From Datnioides undecimradiatus (Eukaryota > Chordata > Actinopteri > Lobotiformes > Datnioididae), in the NCBI GenBank assembly GCA_008933995.1, contig WARS01000015.1, positions 806,001 to 870,000 on the forward strand: 64,000 bases of DNA, read 5' to 3'. The notes under the pieces are model-generated. The model was not told where the DNA came from and ran no database searches. It worked only from the letters and a program-made list of their open reading frames with translations. The translations under genes and the position numbers were made by a program. Below are positions 10,807 to 23,332 of the stretch, piece by piece. Position 1 is the stretch's first letter. Every line of letters begins with the position of its first letter.

Positions 10807-12574
10807 GTACTCTGTTGTGTACCGCACCAGTGTGTGTTCTTTAACACATAATAATGCGACAATAAAGGTTTGCCATTAGATGATCCGCTTTACTCAGCCA
10901 TCAGAGTTTTCTCTTCTCTTTTTACTTTTTGCTATTTTTAGTTTTTCTGCATTAATCTAATGCAGCATATTGCTTTAGTATCTAATTCACTGGCACTTCA
11001 ATACAGGAATTCCTGTCTGGTTGTTTTCTGTGTGAACAGTTTTTTTTTTATTGTATTGTTTATTGAATATATACTTCAGTATCAGTTTATCAAGTTTCAT
11101 GATCTATTAAAGTTTGGCTACCAATTTCTATCTTATCCCTAGCATTATAAAGGCCGAATGAGTGGGGTTTGTGTGTTGCATTGTGGATGTTGGAGGTGAA
11201 ACACCCACTGACCGAAGTAGGAAGGTGCAGGCAGAGAGCAATCTCTCTGCAGATACGCACGCCGCAACTCATTTCAGGCTATAAGTAATGATGGAGTCAG
11301 TTGTTTTGATGCCTTTATGAACATTGTTTTTAAAGCCTTTAAACCCGTTTTGTCCACGTTGGCTTAAAAGCTGAAGGTGGGATTGTTTTCTTCATCCGCT
11401 GTCTCCGAGGTCAAGAACAACATTTGCACATCAGCTGTCAAGCCAACATGAAAGAGGAGTCCTAAAAGCTAAAAGGGCGCTGCGGTGAGATTGAAATCAC
11501 TGTTTGCAAAAGTCAGGAATGAACTTTGAGCCCCTCATCAATAATTTGCGGTTTTCCTAGTTGTCATTGCCCGTACACTGTAGCTGAGTGCCTCCTCTGA
11601 GTGATTAAGCTTTTATGTTTTAACTGCATAATTCTCTCATTACCTTTCTCACGCCATGTATTTGTGCAGCCTACATGAATATAGACTTATGCACTGTATA
11701 ATGAATATAGACCTGGCTATACATGGTATAGGTACCCTAAATTACATCAGAGCTCCTACACAAAGCCCTAAATCGTTTCAGCTCTCTCACTGTTGGCCTA
11801 CTTTCACTCAGCTCCTTTGGGTCTTTGGGTTTAGCACGTCATCGGCACACTCGCCGCACAGGCTCATGGGATCATCCTCTCCTTCCTCTTTTTTTTTTTT
11901 TTTTAGCTGAACGGTGACAAAGAACAGGTTCAACTGTGACACACAGTTAGACGATGAAAGAGTGACAAAGACAAAGTGCATTATACACGTGTAGCGCGGC
12001 GGGACGTCAACACTAAGCCTGGTTTATGTTGCTCGGAGATGCTTGTGTTTCTGGGGAGACAGTTGTAAAGTGTAAGGCTAGCCTAAACAGATGGCTTTTC
12101 AAAGCTTCTCCAAGTTTCCAATGCGTGTAGCGCTCGCATGGGTACTTTTACGCTACCTCACCTCTCCTGTGTCAGTCCACAATCGTGTGTGTCTAATAAC
12201 GACTCAGGCCAGGGGAAGAGCAAGGATGAGGAGATGAGAGATGATGAGCAGCTCTCCCCAACCAATTGAGGAAACAGATTTAAGGGCGTTTAAACATGAA
12301 AGCGATGACTTTTATGGTGAAACCCAAAGCCTGAAGTACACTTAACTTTCCAACAGTAAAATCACCAGGAGATTCTGCCGTCTGACTGGCTGCACAATGG
12401 AGCTGCTATGTCATGATGTAATGGTGGATGTTAGCCTTGGAAGAAGGAGATGTTCCTTCACGTGACAGCGCCTCTCTCTCTCTCTCCCACTACACGAGTC
12501 CTCACACATCCCCTCACTTCTAACCTGCTCTGTTTTCATCTATACGTTTTCCATTTTCTTGCCCCTCGTCTAAG
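10807..12574 (+). other. kiaa0825 intron (1.8 kb)
   Basis: No coding sequence is supported. There is a poly-T run at about 11889-11904. A short phrase near 12020-12035 (AAGCCTGGTTTATG) resembles the end of some fish DNA-transposon-derived repeats, but no partner inverted repeat was found. Confidence 0.6.
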
Positions 12575-12769
12575 GTGCGACATCACAGCGGTGTTGCTGT
12601 ACGTGGAGCAGCTTATGTGGAGTGTGTGTGAAAGTCCCGAGGCGCTGGTGCGCTCCGAACCCCGCTCGCCTATTGCCATGACAGACTGGCCATACCATAT
12701 CCACAGCCTGTGTGAGCAACTCCTGACAGTTCTCGTCATTGTCACCGCACCCCTGTCTTTGCTGTATAG
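12575..12769 (+). CDS. kiaa0825: kiaa0825 exon f
   Basis: The exon is 195 nt, phase 2 in and phase 2 out. It completes arginine, then reads CDITAVLLYVEQLMWSVCES, a variable stretch (PEALVRSEPRSPI), and HIHSLCEQLLTVLVIVTAPL, ending SLLYR. Human has LDVTTILICTENMLWSVC and [21 protein letters not shown]. The hydrophobic run LLTVLVIVTAPLSLLY is strong enough to suggest a buried helix; it is probably too broken for a membrane span. The acceptor is cccctcgtctaag and the donor GTGAGC. Only 196 nt separate this exon from exon g. Confidence 0.95.
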
Positions 12770-12965
12770 GTGAGCATGCACAGTTGTGTTTTTGTAATTG
12801 GATTTTAAGCTAAAGTGAAATATTACAAGGACTTTTCTACATTTCATTTAAAGTTAATTAACAGAGGTAGATACATTTTTTATGTTATCTCTCCCTGAAG
12901 TACAAAAATAATATATTTTTGTGATTTGCATCAGATTTGTGATGCATGATCTCAATTTCCCCCAG

Positions 12966-13076
12966 GATATTTATGATTGATCCTGCAATGGAGTCAATGC
13001 CGCATCAGCCTGACAGCCATGTTGTCCACTGGCTAAATGCTGTGAACCCTGACCTCTTCACGGAGCGGGCCATACG
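12966..13076 (+). CDS. kiaa0825: kiaa0825 exon g
   Basis: The exon is 111 nt, phase 2 in and out. It completes arginine and reads IFMIDPAMESMPHQPDSHVV, then HWLNAVNPDLFTERAIR with the last arginine split. The best human match is the LYWISCISHFYPSLL region against VVHWLNAVNPDLF. Similarity is weaker than in the flanking exons, but the position, the phase at both ends and the tract (caatttcccccag) all fit. The first half is an acidic, methionine-rich linker. The donor is GTATGT. Confidence 0.88.
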
Positions 13077-14871
13077 GTATGTAAAATACACCCATCATAC
13101 CATCCATCAGCCGTCATGCAGCAGGTCCGCACGTTCATGTCCACACACAAGCCCGCATACACGCACACTCTGGTATGCTAACCCATCACACACACCTCCA
13201 CCCACTGTATAGAGAACCATATGTGTGTATGTGTATGGAGTTATGGCTGCGTACTGTACGTGTGGATGTATAACCAGGCTTACCCGTTGCTCAGGGCTTC
13301 AAGCCTGAGTTGCTGTGGTAATACAACACAGATGCAAGCTGAGGAAGAAAAAAAAATAAATAAATAAACTACTGTTGCCGCTGACACTGATTTTGTTTAT
13401 GTTGATGGTTGCTGAGGGCTTTACACATGAGGCGTCAACAGGAGTGCACTGTGATGTGTATGCACTTGTGTATGCGTACGTATGCGTGCATACGTGTGTA
13501 CATGTGTGTCCAGTTACTGTTGTGACCTCCACGGTGCAGTCAATCACCGTCCCCCTCCAGTCACCCCTCCTCCCCTCTCATCTCCCCTCACTGCCAGGGG
13601 TGATGTCATTGCGTGCTGATGGAGCACAAATCAAACTAACCCCCGCTTTCCTGCGCCTAAGTATCGGAGAGCTGAAATTAGTTTATTTTTATGACCTCTT
13701 TATTTCGTTGCTCCCACCTCCTGCCTGCATGCAAGGGCGCCAGGGGGCCTGCCAGTGGCCTGGGGCCAGATCCACAGGTCCTCATCCAGGACCCGGGGCC
13801 TCTGTGGCCAGATCTCTCCCCAGCCCATTAAAATAAAACCCATTGTTATGGTTATTAAATAAAACAATAATAAAATCACATAGAACATAAATAAATCATC
13901 CAGCATTACTGGCAGTAAAGAAAGCAACTGAAGTTATGTTTTCTGGCCTTATGCGTGTTTCTGTATTTGCACACATTAATGTTCTGCATTTTTCTTCTTC
14001 CCTCTGCACATGTGTCCCTCTCTCTGTTTGTGTGTATGCATGTGTGTGCATCTGCGTGTCTTGGTACTGTAAGCTGACCCTGGGCTGTAGCTGGGTAGAT
14101 TTATCAGAGCAGTTAAAAGAGGATTTCTTCTGGATTTGCAGTCCTAGTGACATCATAAATTGCACTGTCAGATTGAGGCATAGTTTTCTTCAGTCAAGCA
14201 GCAGGGTGCACCCTGCTCTGGCTTTCTGGCTCAAGTAGAGTGGTTAATTTCTGGGCAGACACCCCCTGCACTCGCTCCCGCCTTCCCGCTCTTCAGACAA
14301 ACTCCGTCCATTCCTTCCATTAGATTTTATTGAGATGTATAAAGTAACATTCAGGCACACACATGTCAGCAGGCTCTCACACTTGCGCACATACGTAACC
14401 GCAAGCAAAGGCTCTGAAGGGTGCACGCACACACACACACTTACACGCAAACACACCAAGGATACGGCTCATTACCCACAGCTGGCTGCAGCCTCTTGGT
14501 TATACAAAAGATGTAGGAGGGGGGTACTGCTGTATATTCATGTATTTGGCTGTCTCCCAAATGTTAATTTGGTTTTAGCTGGCCAAGATTAGAGCTAATT
14601 CCTTCCCGGTGCACACTATAAGTAAGCGAGAGTGAAGGCATTTGCCGACTAAGCTCGTATCAGGAGTGAGTGACACTGAAGGAAGTTACCATTGTAGCAT
14701 AAACACTGTTTCTTCCCAGACTGTCATCCGAGACAACTGTGATTTCAGTCTTTGTCTTTCACTCGTGAAGCTTCTCCCCTCCTTTCTTGTCTCTTGCTAA
14801 ACGGACTGCTATCTGTACACTCACCTGACACTGCAGAACTGTCAACTCTGTTTTCCCTCGTTCGCTCTCAG
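13077..14871 (+). other. kiaa0825 intron (1.8 kb)
   Basis: Contains TG-rich tracts near 13440-13510 and 14030-14060, a CTCF-like core at 13736-13750, and an AT-rich patch around 13827-13900. No exon or RNA gene was seen. Confidence 0.65.
13736..13750 (+). promoter_or_regulatory. CTCF-like core motif
   Basis: GGCGCCAGGGGGCCT contains the CCAGGGGGC core of the vertebrate CTCF consensus. The flanks match less well. Motif matches of this kind are common by chance, so occupancy is unknown. Confidence 0.3.
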
Positions 14872-15011
14872 AGACGGCCTTGTGGGCCAGGCAGGCTCTG
14901 CGTGTCAGCTGAGGCTGCTGACCTCTGACCCCGGACACAATCCCAGGTTGCTACTGCGAATGCTGCTGTACAGAGACTGTCACCTGCCCAGAATACTCCT
15001 GGAAAACTCCC
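14872..15011 (+). CDS. kiaa0825: kiaa0825 exon h
   Basis: The exon is 140 nt, phase 2 in and phase 1 out. It completes arginine and reads DGLVGQAGSACQLRLLTSDP, then NPRLLLRMLLYRDCHLPRIL, ending LENS plus one base. Human reads [42 protein letters not shown], an ordered match (LLL..LL..D..L.RILL). The acceptor is ctcgttcgctctcag; the donor is GTAAGC. A nuclear-receptor half-site pair (TGACCTCTGACCC, 14919-14931) lies within the coding sequence and may be incidental. Confidence 0.93.
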
Positions 15012-15985
15012 GTAAGCCTGTTTTCACTATACATAGATTTGTATGTGTTAAAGTATAACGTGTGTGTGCATGTGTGCTGTGTATTCCCAGCCTTTGAGGG
15101 GAAGATTTAATCTACTTCCATTGATTCTTTAATATTTCCTTTTTTTAAACAATCCTGGACCCACAGAGTCGAACCACAGGGGCCATGTGTGGGAAGGTGT
15201 TTACCAGCGTGTTAATTAAGGTCCTAACTCAGCTCCTGAGCGAGTTAATTCACACCTTAGATGAGCTCTTTCCATTTTATGAAGTTATCATCAGCATCTT
15301 TGCCTTCATCATCATTTTCACCTTGGTCACCATCATCACTAAATCAATAGAGAGCAGTAATAAACACTCAACAGGCCCAGGCGGAGCACACACGCTGACC
15401 TTTAAAGATTTTCCCTTCCTTCTTCTCCCCTCCGCACCGGCAACAGTCTAACCTTTAAAGACTGTTGTGCACTCGCACATTAATTCACATTATAGCGACC
15501 TCATTAATAACAACTCTCACTGTCTCATTCTCTCGCTTGGTCTGAGTCTGGCTCAGAGGCTCCGCGATGCTTCTTTCTCCACGCCGCCGTAAATCAACGC
15601 TGGAAGCGCTGACGCTCGCGTGCTATCGCGGTGACGGGCTAATTAACCAGGAAGCAGACAGACAGAAGGAACAGCTTGACTGAACACCTCCCATAACCCG
15701 CTGCACTTCCTCGCACATGCATATCCCGGATTTCTTGGAAAAATGAACGTGTAACTCACTCCTAGATGCTAATACAATCAGTTACAAACTACTAATCGTT
15801 AGTTAGTTACTTAATCAAAGGGCGCTAACTAGCAAGAGAGCTAGCTAGCAAACTAAATCACCCGCTGGGTGCACGATGATTTGAAAACGCATTTATTTGC
15901 AGGAGGATACCACCTCCTCCACATTTACAGTTTAGGCTTTTGCACAACTCACCCTAAATCAGAAGATACACCACTTCTTCTCTGC

Positions 15986-16010
15986 ACGCACACACACACA
16001 CACACACACA
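15986..16010. repeat. (CA)n microsatellite
   Basis: A CA run in the intron. Confidence 0.9.
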
Positions 16011-16792
16011 GACTTTTTATTATCATCAGTGTGTCTGCTTCCAATTACAGAGGTTTGCAGAGAGGGCCCTTGTGACTGGTTGACTGGTTGTCCGGAAGAT
16101 AAACAGGTGTATGTATTGGCTATGTATCAGGGTCGGATAAGCTTAGAGACAGAGAGGGAGGGAAAGGGAGCGAGGAAAAATTGAAAAAGCAGCCGACAAA
16201 TCGACAAAGAAACACAAACACGCTGGAATTATCGTGTGCTGCAGCGGTAGTGGAAACTCCACAGAGATGTGCCAGCGCACTGTCATCTGTTTTTCTGAAG
16301 TCATCTGCTGCTCCATAATGGGATCATTATTAAAAGGCGCCTAGTTAACCTGCCATGCTCTCCAGCACCCCAAGTGGAAATTAATGTTAGTCACCCTTGT
16401 TCCCTTGGACCGCTGCAGCCACAGCAGTGATATCCAGAACAGTCTCTCCTTAAGGACCAATTACCAGACAGGCAGAGTACAAGATGCCGGCATAACCCAC
16501 ATAATGCCGCCTAATAGACTGATTGTAGGTCATGTTGGTTGACCACTTTTGAGTTTATGCGTTAGATGTGTTAATGTGAAAGAAATGCAAGAGTGAGAGA
16601 CATAAAGGAGACTTAGAGACAGAGGCGGGAAGATCAGTTCTCATCAGGACCTTGAGTGGTGGCAGTGCTTCCTACCTGCCTGTTATTAAGGCAGCTGATA
16701 GTACTGGCCCCGTAATGCAGCAGCTAATTTAGCCCTGTCATTTTAAAATAGTCCAGCATTAGTCAGAGGGATGCCGTGCTGCCCTCCATCAC

Positions 16793-16806
16793 AGCGCCCC
16801 CTCATT
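16793..16806 (-). promoter_or_regulatory. CTCF-like core motif (minus strand)
   Basis: Read on the minus strand the sequence is TGAGGGGGCGCTGT, which contains the AGGGGGCGCT core of the CTCF consensus. The upstream half of the consensus is weak. Confidence 0.25.
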
Positions 16807-17594
16807 GACTGCTGCGTTGCATACACTCTCCCATTCAAATAGCTGTCATCTCCCACACAGCAGACTGACAGACCGCTGGATGTCTGCCACCTCTGGAGCA
16901 ATGGGCCTTTCCTCAGCAACCCCTGTCAACTCAACACGCACACACTTGTAAGCACACAAAACACATATATAGACATCCATATGCGTTACACACGCACACA
17001 CCTCCATCCTCAGCCCTGTGCTCAGACAGCAACCCCCACAAGGACACCCTGTCAAAACCTCTTCCTTTTCACTTCCTGTCTCCATGTGCTGTGGGGGCTT
17101 TGAAATCTGTTTCTTTTTCAGCTTTTTCTGCTCTGTTTTTTCTCTCCATCTAACACAGATGTGGGTTTTTCTTCCCTTTCTATTCCACAATGCCTTTTGT
17201 TCACCCTTTCTGTTAACATGTGTCAGGTTGGGCAGCCTTGACATTTTCCAATGTGTTTTTGTGCAAAGAAATCAAGACGCCGTTTCACAGGATTGGATTT
17301 TATATCTTTCACTACCTACCTCCATAAGGTTGATATTTTCTGAATCGTAAATTGAAAAAACAGTCCGATTTTACACTCACCTACACACAACCTAACCGAA
17401 TTACGTGTGAATATGAGCAAGCCTTTTCATCTTGTTGTGCATCCTGTTGTCTGTGCGCCTGTGTCAAGAACTCCTGACTATCAAGGTTTCTCAGATTCAT
17501 TGACATTTTTGAATGCCCACACATTTGTTTGTATTGTGTGCCGAAATGTCACGCTGAGTCGGATTAACTCTTTATTTATTTGTTTTTTTTTCAG

Positions 17595-17774
17595 ATTTTT
17601 GCAAAGAGAGCTGCTTAGAAACATCTCCAGAGAGCTGCAAGGCAGGAGATGACTTCATAGTCGCATTGTTCAACCTTTTCAGTTGCCTCAGTCATGTTCC
17701 CAAGGCCTTGACTCAGGTCCTTCAGCCATATCTGGAAAGAGCACAAATATGGGAACATCTCTACACTTTGGCAG
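17595..17774 (+). CDS. kiaa0825: kiaa0825 exon i
   Basis: The exon is 180 nt, phase 1 in and phase 1 out. It completes a histidine and reads FCKESCLETSPESCKAGDDF, then IVALFNLFSCLSHVPKALTQ, VLQPYLERAQIWEHLYTLA. Human reads [40 protein letters not shown], a clear colinear match with QxW[ED][FH]LY conserved. The first 20 residues are a cysteine- and serine-rich linker. The acceptor has a strong tract (tttgtttttttttcag). The donor is GTAAAC. Confidence 0.94.
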
Positions 17775-20016
17775 GTAAACTAGCAAACGAGCTGTATAAA
17801 CGCATCCAGAGCCTACAATGTGTTGGCAAAGGTACAAGATTTTGTTATTGTAAGTGTACTCGTCCATGTGGATTTCAAGTGGAACGCATCGACCAATCAA
17901 GTCTAAACAGGATTTGGCGCATAGGCTGAAATGCAATGACTATGCCTCTTATTTTTAAATTTTAAAGGAATTTTAATTTAAAAAAAAACATTGATATTAG
18001 TGAAACTTTAGAGTCTCAATTTTCATTGCTTATTTAATTTGTACTTTTTGGTTTCTAATGTACGTTGATGATGTTCTATTTATCTTTTTTTTTTATACTA
18101 CAAAATGAAGTGATTACAAAATACCAAGTCGGTGCCACTCTCGTTTCGTGTTAAATTGGAAAACTCATTATTAAACCCATCACCTCCCAAGCTATTGAGA
18201 CGTGTTTCTTGCTCGGATAACAGGCAGCGAATGTAGGTAACTAACCAGATTTTCTCAAAATGCATTAGATTAGTTTCTAAAGACAAGACTAAATCTGCCC
18301 GCAAAGAATATCTTCCATTATTTCCTAAGGGCCGCTGTTGACAGTGTGTGCACGTGAGCTAAAGCGTGACTTTAATGTGCCGTGACTGTAAAGACGCTCC
18401 AACTCTTTCTTTATTTCTGCCTCTCTCTGGTGCAAAAGCTTTGATACAGAGCTTAATCAGAGCTCCTGTGGTGTATGGAGCTCTTTTTGGTGGTGGTTTT
18501 TATATCCTGGGTGAGTGGTAATTATTGTAGCATAAATTAGGGTGATTGGAGAAGAGTATTTGGATGGAGACGGAGCAAGGGAGGGGTCGGCAGAGGGGAA
18601 AGAACGAAAAAGAGATAGAGTGAGCCAGAGAGAAATTCTCAATGTCATCCAATCATCATTTATCCTCACAGGGTAATTAGTTTAATTATTGGACTGTGCC
18701 AAATCTTTGTATTATAATTTTGGTTACAGGATACCCCCGGTGCCCCCGTTTCTATTTAAACTGCTCACTGAGTTAACTTTCATAGATTACATTGAGAGTT
18801 TCACTATTTCTCTGCTTACCCTGATGTTTCATCACACAGTAGCAGGTTGTTTCGGATCAATACACCAGTCAATACAGTAGCGGGCGGTATAAAGTCTGAG
18901 AACCGAGTGACTTTGAAAAATAGGTCTAGGTCTCACCTGCCACAGAGTGCCTCTCCTTCGTAAAGCTATATCATTTTCTGTTCCGCTCCCCTCTTTCTCT
19001 ATGGGTCTGAGGTCACACATTTGTTAGGCGTCCCCGGAGATATCAGTGCACTTCCAGCGGCGTCACAGTACTATATCTTCCTGTTGTAGCCTTTGGTTTT
19101 ACAGCAGACGCCGTAGGAAGTTTATGGGCGCCATACAACTTCATGCTGTAGCTGCTCTGCTATCAATATTAGCGGGATATGAAAGGGCAGAGCGGCAGAA
19201 GACATAGTGCACCTGGAGAAGGCAGTAAGATTTCTACTGTCGGGCCACCTGGGTTTGATTGAGAACATCTGAATTTAACTTGACATCACTCGCTTTTAGC
19301 GTAGATATTTTGACAGAATGCCTCGGTGCTCTGTGGATGAGCAAGCGATTCATGTCTCCGTATTTTCCCATTGTTTGAAAAGGAGAGTCATATCTGACGT
19401 AGACTGAGAGCGCGATAATGACTAAGGGGCTATTGCTTGTTTGAGAAGCCCAATAGCACGACAGCCGCGATATGAAATGTAACCCACTCTTTGGTTGCAA
19501 TCATAAAAACTCGCCTACCTTTCATTTTTATGCCAATATTGCTGCATGTCTGGGGGTCTTTGACAAGTCTAAACCTTTTATAATTTAAGACCCGGTGAAG
19601 TAAAAGAACAGTGTTTTATGAGGCCTGTATTGAACACAAGCTTTAATTTTTTATTGTGCATTGACAGACTGCATGTGCACCTCTGAAATAAGTATTTTAC
19701 TTTACTTACTTTTTGCCGGGCCACACGTCCGCACATTAAATTCAAGTGGACATCACTTCCTTTGACAGTTAATCTGTGTTCCTGCACCCAAGTAGCTGAG
19801 CTGGTGGACAGAAGTGGCACGTGCACTATTGCAGGACATACCTGCAACAACGCAGCCAAACAACTTTGTGTTTATTCACGTACAGCTCAGCTTTTATGTT
19901 TTTTTCATTATTTTTTTTTTAATTATGTCTTAAAAAGCGCTAATACATAGAACGAGTATGGCTGTAAGTCTCCATCTCTCCCTCTTTACCTGCTGGATTC
20001 ATTTGCATTTTGGCAG
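17775..20016 (+). other. kiaa0825 intron (2.2 kb)
   Basis: AT-rich unique sequence with T-runs near 17580 and 18085. No exon, RNA gene or recognised transposon was found. Confidence 0.7.
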
Positions 20017-20247
20017 ACACAGCGCAGACGGCGCCTGTAGTGGTCGGCTGTATCCGGGCGATAGTCACCAAGTCTACCAACAGCCTCCTGCTACACCTGG
20101 TCTCCATGGTGATGGGTTGGCAGGCCACAGAGGAGCCCACTGGAGCCTCGTTCAAGCGGACTGTGCCGGATTGTGTCCTGACGAAAATACCGAAGGAGTG
20201 GAACTACACACCAGTGGACGCGAGGGGAAAGGAGACAGCCAACAAGA
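20017..20247 (+). CDS. kiaa0825: kiaa0825 exon j
   Basis: The exon is 231 nt, phase 1 in and phase 1 out. It completes aspartate and reads TAQTAPVVVGCIRAIVTKST, NSLLLHLVSMVMGWQATEEP, then KRTVPDCVLTKIPKEWNYTP and ends ETANK. Human reads ...EVIRCLRLALTDAVKDIVQQIVSVM ... KHIVPDCLLESMPKEWNYSPKETKRKE. The VPDCxLxxxPKEWNYxP motif is a diagnostic island. A helical part precedes it, and a short charged, variable segment follows. Only a 95-nt intron separates it from exon k. Confidence 0.96.
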
Positions 20248-20342
20248 GTATGCACAGACAGACATTGTCAAGTCCTCTGTGTTAAAGCTATTTAAGGTTA
20301 GCGTTCTCTAAGCTAACACCTTTTTCCTAACTTCCTTTCCAG

Positions 20343-20647
20343 CTGTCATATCCTTAACCATTCAGGCCTTGTCGTTCATTTTCACCAACCTGCCGGTGGC
20401 TGTAGCGTCCGTGCCTCTCCCGATCCGCTACCTCTTCCAAGTGGCTGAAAAGCAACTCTCCCAACATTCCCGGCAGCTGCGCTTAGTAGGCCTGTTACTC
20501 CGGGCGCTGTTGGGATGTCTGATCCAGGGCCTGGAGGACCCGCACACACTAGAACAGATCAGCGGTCTGACCTTGGACCGCGGGGCAAAGGAGGCCCTGT
20601 CCCTGCTTGCTGAGTGCCTTCAGGCTGCAATGGGTATTCAACAGAAG
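20343..20647 (+). CDS. kiaa0825: kiaa0825 exon k
   Basis: At 305 nt this is the longest exon found, phase 1 in and phase 0 out. It completes threonine and reads VISLTIQALSFIFTNLPVAV, ASVPLPIRYLFQVAEKQLSQ, LVGLLLRALLGCLIQGLED, and TLDRGAKEALSLLAECLQAA, ending GIQQK. Human has [37 protein letters not shown] ... [26 protein letters not shown]. The acceptor is ttcctttccag and the donor GTACGG. The translation is mostly hydrophobic helices, consistent with a folded helical-repeat domain. Confidence 0.96.
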
Positions 20648-20898
20648 GTACGGGCTAAAGATTAATGCAGTAACAATAATATCAATAATGATCAATAGAG
20701 ATTTTTTTTACAATTTAACATAGAGTTTGGAAAAGTACAGAGCTGCTGCTAAAAACAAGCTAAAACGTTTACATTTATTTTTACCCTGTAACCATCGTTT
20801 CAATCATATTTATGGTTGATTTAATTTGTGCCATCAAGCCAGCCATCAACCATCTGACTTTAACTCATAATCTTAATGGTCTGCTGTTTGTCTCACAG

Positions 20899-21005
20899 GG
20901 TGTTCCTAAACCCACAATGCACAAAGTGCTGCAGGCTCTGGAGGAGAAGAGACCAAAGTGGACCAACATGCAGCTGCAGAAGGCCCGAAAGCTCTGCTCA
21001 GACAG
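20899..21005 (+). CDS. kiaa0825: kiaa0825 exon l
   Basis: The exon is 107 nt, phase 0 in and phase 2 out. It reads GVPKPTMHKVLQALEEKRPK, then WTNMQLQKARKLCSD plus a split serine. Human reads NQMIQKVIQSIEQQKPNWIERQLLKARKLSTE, so K[RP]PxWxxxQLxKARKL is conserved. The acceptor is tttgtctcacag and the donor GTGAGA. A 2.3-kb intron follows. Confidence 0.95.
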
Positions 21006-23332
21006 GTGAGAGGTCAACAGCGGGGAATTCAGAAAGTGCTCCAGGTCTGAATGGTTGATGTTTTCATGCATTCAAGAAAGTGCTATAAATATATTATCCA
21101 TCATTAATCTCAGCTGGTATTGATTATTCATGCGAACCTTCAACAAAGAAATGAAGAATCATTTCATTCGGATCATTTTGATCGTAAAAACACTTTTTTA
21201 TAAAATGAATTTCCCAATATACAATTCTGGTGATTTATCAGTGGCAAGATGGAGGTTGATGGCTGATGTGGGAGGAGGTTCAAACTGATCAAACTGACTG
21301 ATGGGGGATTCAGCTGCTTGACATTCAATGTAGATGTTGAGTAAAACAATGAGAAAGAACGCCGCTTAGATATGCTTTTTTTTTTTTTTTTAATTGAGCA
21401 TTCAAATCCTGATGTATCGTATCAACTAGGTCATTTTTCATTGGAAAGCTTTGTGAGTATGATCAATGAAACTCAGATGTGTCTGTTGTGGTAAGTGATG
21501 GACATGGCGTCTGACTGAGTGGACTCCGGGCTTGGAGTGATGGGAAAACAGCTTTCACTTTGGGCTGATCTATGACCTTTGGCTCGCCGTTGTGCAGCTC
21601 GTTCCCAGAAATTGCGCCTCCGGACGCTCACTTCATCACAACAAACTCTGGATGCATCCATCCTCATAAAAAGGTGATTCAGTGGCGTAACACAACAACA
21701 TGTGCAATTAAAAAAAAAACACTGAGTAGATTATGGCCAGTTCTAGGAAATGCTGTCTGTCTCAGTGACAGGAAGAGGGGACGAGACAGCGGGGGGGAAA
21801 AAAAGAGAAGAGACACGGCGGTGGAGGGGTGGAGAGGAGGTTGAGTGGAGAAGTGAAAGAAGAGTGATTATGTATCACCTGTCGGAGGCATTCAGTGGGA
21901 TCATTACTATTCATTAAACTAACCTTCACAGGGAAGTGACGCCTGGCTTGTAAACAATCAGAATACAGTGTCAGAGAGGGGGGGGCAGAAACAGAGAGAG
22001 AGAGAGTGGGGGGGGGGTAAAAACTCCAAAAACAACTGGCACTCCACTCACTGGCATCACACACACACACACGCGCAAAAAACATTTGCCCCTTGCGAGC
22101 CCTCCCACCTCTGTTCCCTCATCCCACTTTCCTTCTTTCCTTTCCCAACTGTAACCCCCTCCCCAACCACCACCACCCCCTCCTCACGCCACCCACCTTG
22201 TCTTTGCAAAGTAATTTGTAGAGGAGAAGATTATTGTTCTCCATCATGGTGACCCTGGCTGGGCTGACGGGATGCATACACAGATGAAGATGAATGCAGT
22301 TATTCCTTGGCGGAGGTCTGCCTCTTTCAGGGCACATTGGCCCTAATGACATGATTGATAGGCTGTCCCAAATCCGGAGGGGCCCTCATTAATCACCCCG
22401 CTGACTGAATCCAATCATCTGCTTCACCTGCACAGTGATGGACAGGAAAGGATACAGCGCAGGTGCTGACACGGGTGCACAGCCACCATCGCCGACAACA
22501 CCACCGTCGGGCCGCCAGGCAAAAGAATGAGGGGATGTACATGGACGAGAGGGGACTCCTCTTCCTTTGCCACTCTCAATGTCAAGCAGCCAATGGCTGG
22601 CTGACAGGTGACACCGCTTCTGCCACCTTATAATTACAAAGGGGAAGAGAGACAGAGAGAGAGGGAGGGAGAACAATGACAGGAAGTGTATGTGAAGGGG
22701 AAGGTTTGATGGACGGTAGTGTGATATCCATCCATACAGGAAGGGCAGGAAAATGATGCGGGCGTCTGGCAGGGTTGGGGGACTGTGCATGCATGAGGAC
22801 CTTGACACACAATTACACACACACGCATACACGCGAAGGAACACACACACCAATCATTTTTAGTGTACCAACATCCTTCGCTCCAAATCCGCCCCTGTGT
22901 GTCTCATGGCTGGTAATGAAAACACTGAAAATTATTTTGTTATCTAACCCTCGATGATTTGTCCCATTTTTCTCACCAGGGTTAGTCGTGACCCGGACGG
23001 CTCGGTTTGCAGAGAGTTTAGCGGAGCAAAGATATTTCCCTCCTTGCCCAAGTCTTTTCAGCACATTTGCCCTCTGGAGTGAACGATCTCGCTAAAAAAA
23101 AATTCTATAAAGTAATAATTAATTCTGAACTCCGGAGTCGCTTCTAAGTTAATTTTCTCATGTAGAGTAAATCCCAAATTTTATCTCAAATTCCTCTCTA
23201 AACTAGAAAATGCTCCCTCAGCCAGAGGTGCTGCAGAGATCCGAGCTGACACCCTCTCTCTTTCTGTTTCCTCTCCTCTCTCTGTTTCCTCTCATTGTCT
23301 TTTTCTCCATCTCCTCCTTTTCCCGCTCTCAG
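21006..23332 (+). other. kiaa0825 intron (2.3 kb)
   Basis: Contains purine-rich tracts (21775-21870 and 21975-22020), a unique block at about 22190-22440 that reads like a conserved non-coding element, and CA-rich sequence near 22809-22850. Opposite-strand open frames of 107-154 aa here run through low-complexity sequence. Confidence 0.65.
22190..22440. promoter_or_regulatory. candidate conserved non-coding block
   Basis: Unique sequence between two low-complexity tracts, with TTTGCAAAGTAATTTG, CTAATGACATGATTGATAGG and CTCATTAATCACC words (homeodomain, TALE/PBX-like and POU-like cores). It looks like a developmental enhancer by composition only. Confidence 0.3.

Larger units (their letters stand above)
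15012..17594 (+). other. kiaa0825 intron (2.6 kb)
   Basis: Contains the CA repeat at 15986-16010, a CTCF-like core on the minus strand at 16793-16806, and a pyrimidine-rich 3' part. An open frame at 15185-15451 with a hydrophobic stretch (IISIFAFIIIFTLVTIITK) comes from an AT-rich low-complexity region and is not called. Confidence 0.65.

Noticed and set aside
12000-12060. AAGCCTGGTTTATG phrase resembling the end of some fish DNA-transposon repeats
   Set aside because: No partner inverted terminal repeat or target-site duplication could be found.
15185-15451. Hydrophobic small open frame with an apparent membrane segment
   Set aside because: Arises from AT- and ATC-rich intron sequence; no homologue recognised and no start context.
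22389-22853. 154-codon minus-strand open frame
   Set aside because: Low-complexity translation of GA- and CA-rich sequence; it overlaps a block that looks non-coding and lies inside an intron.
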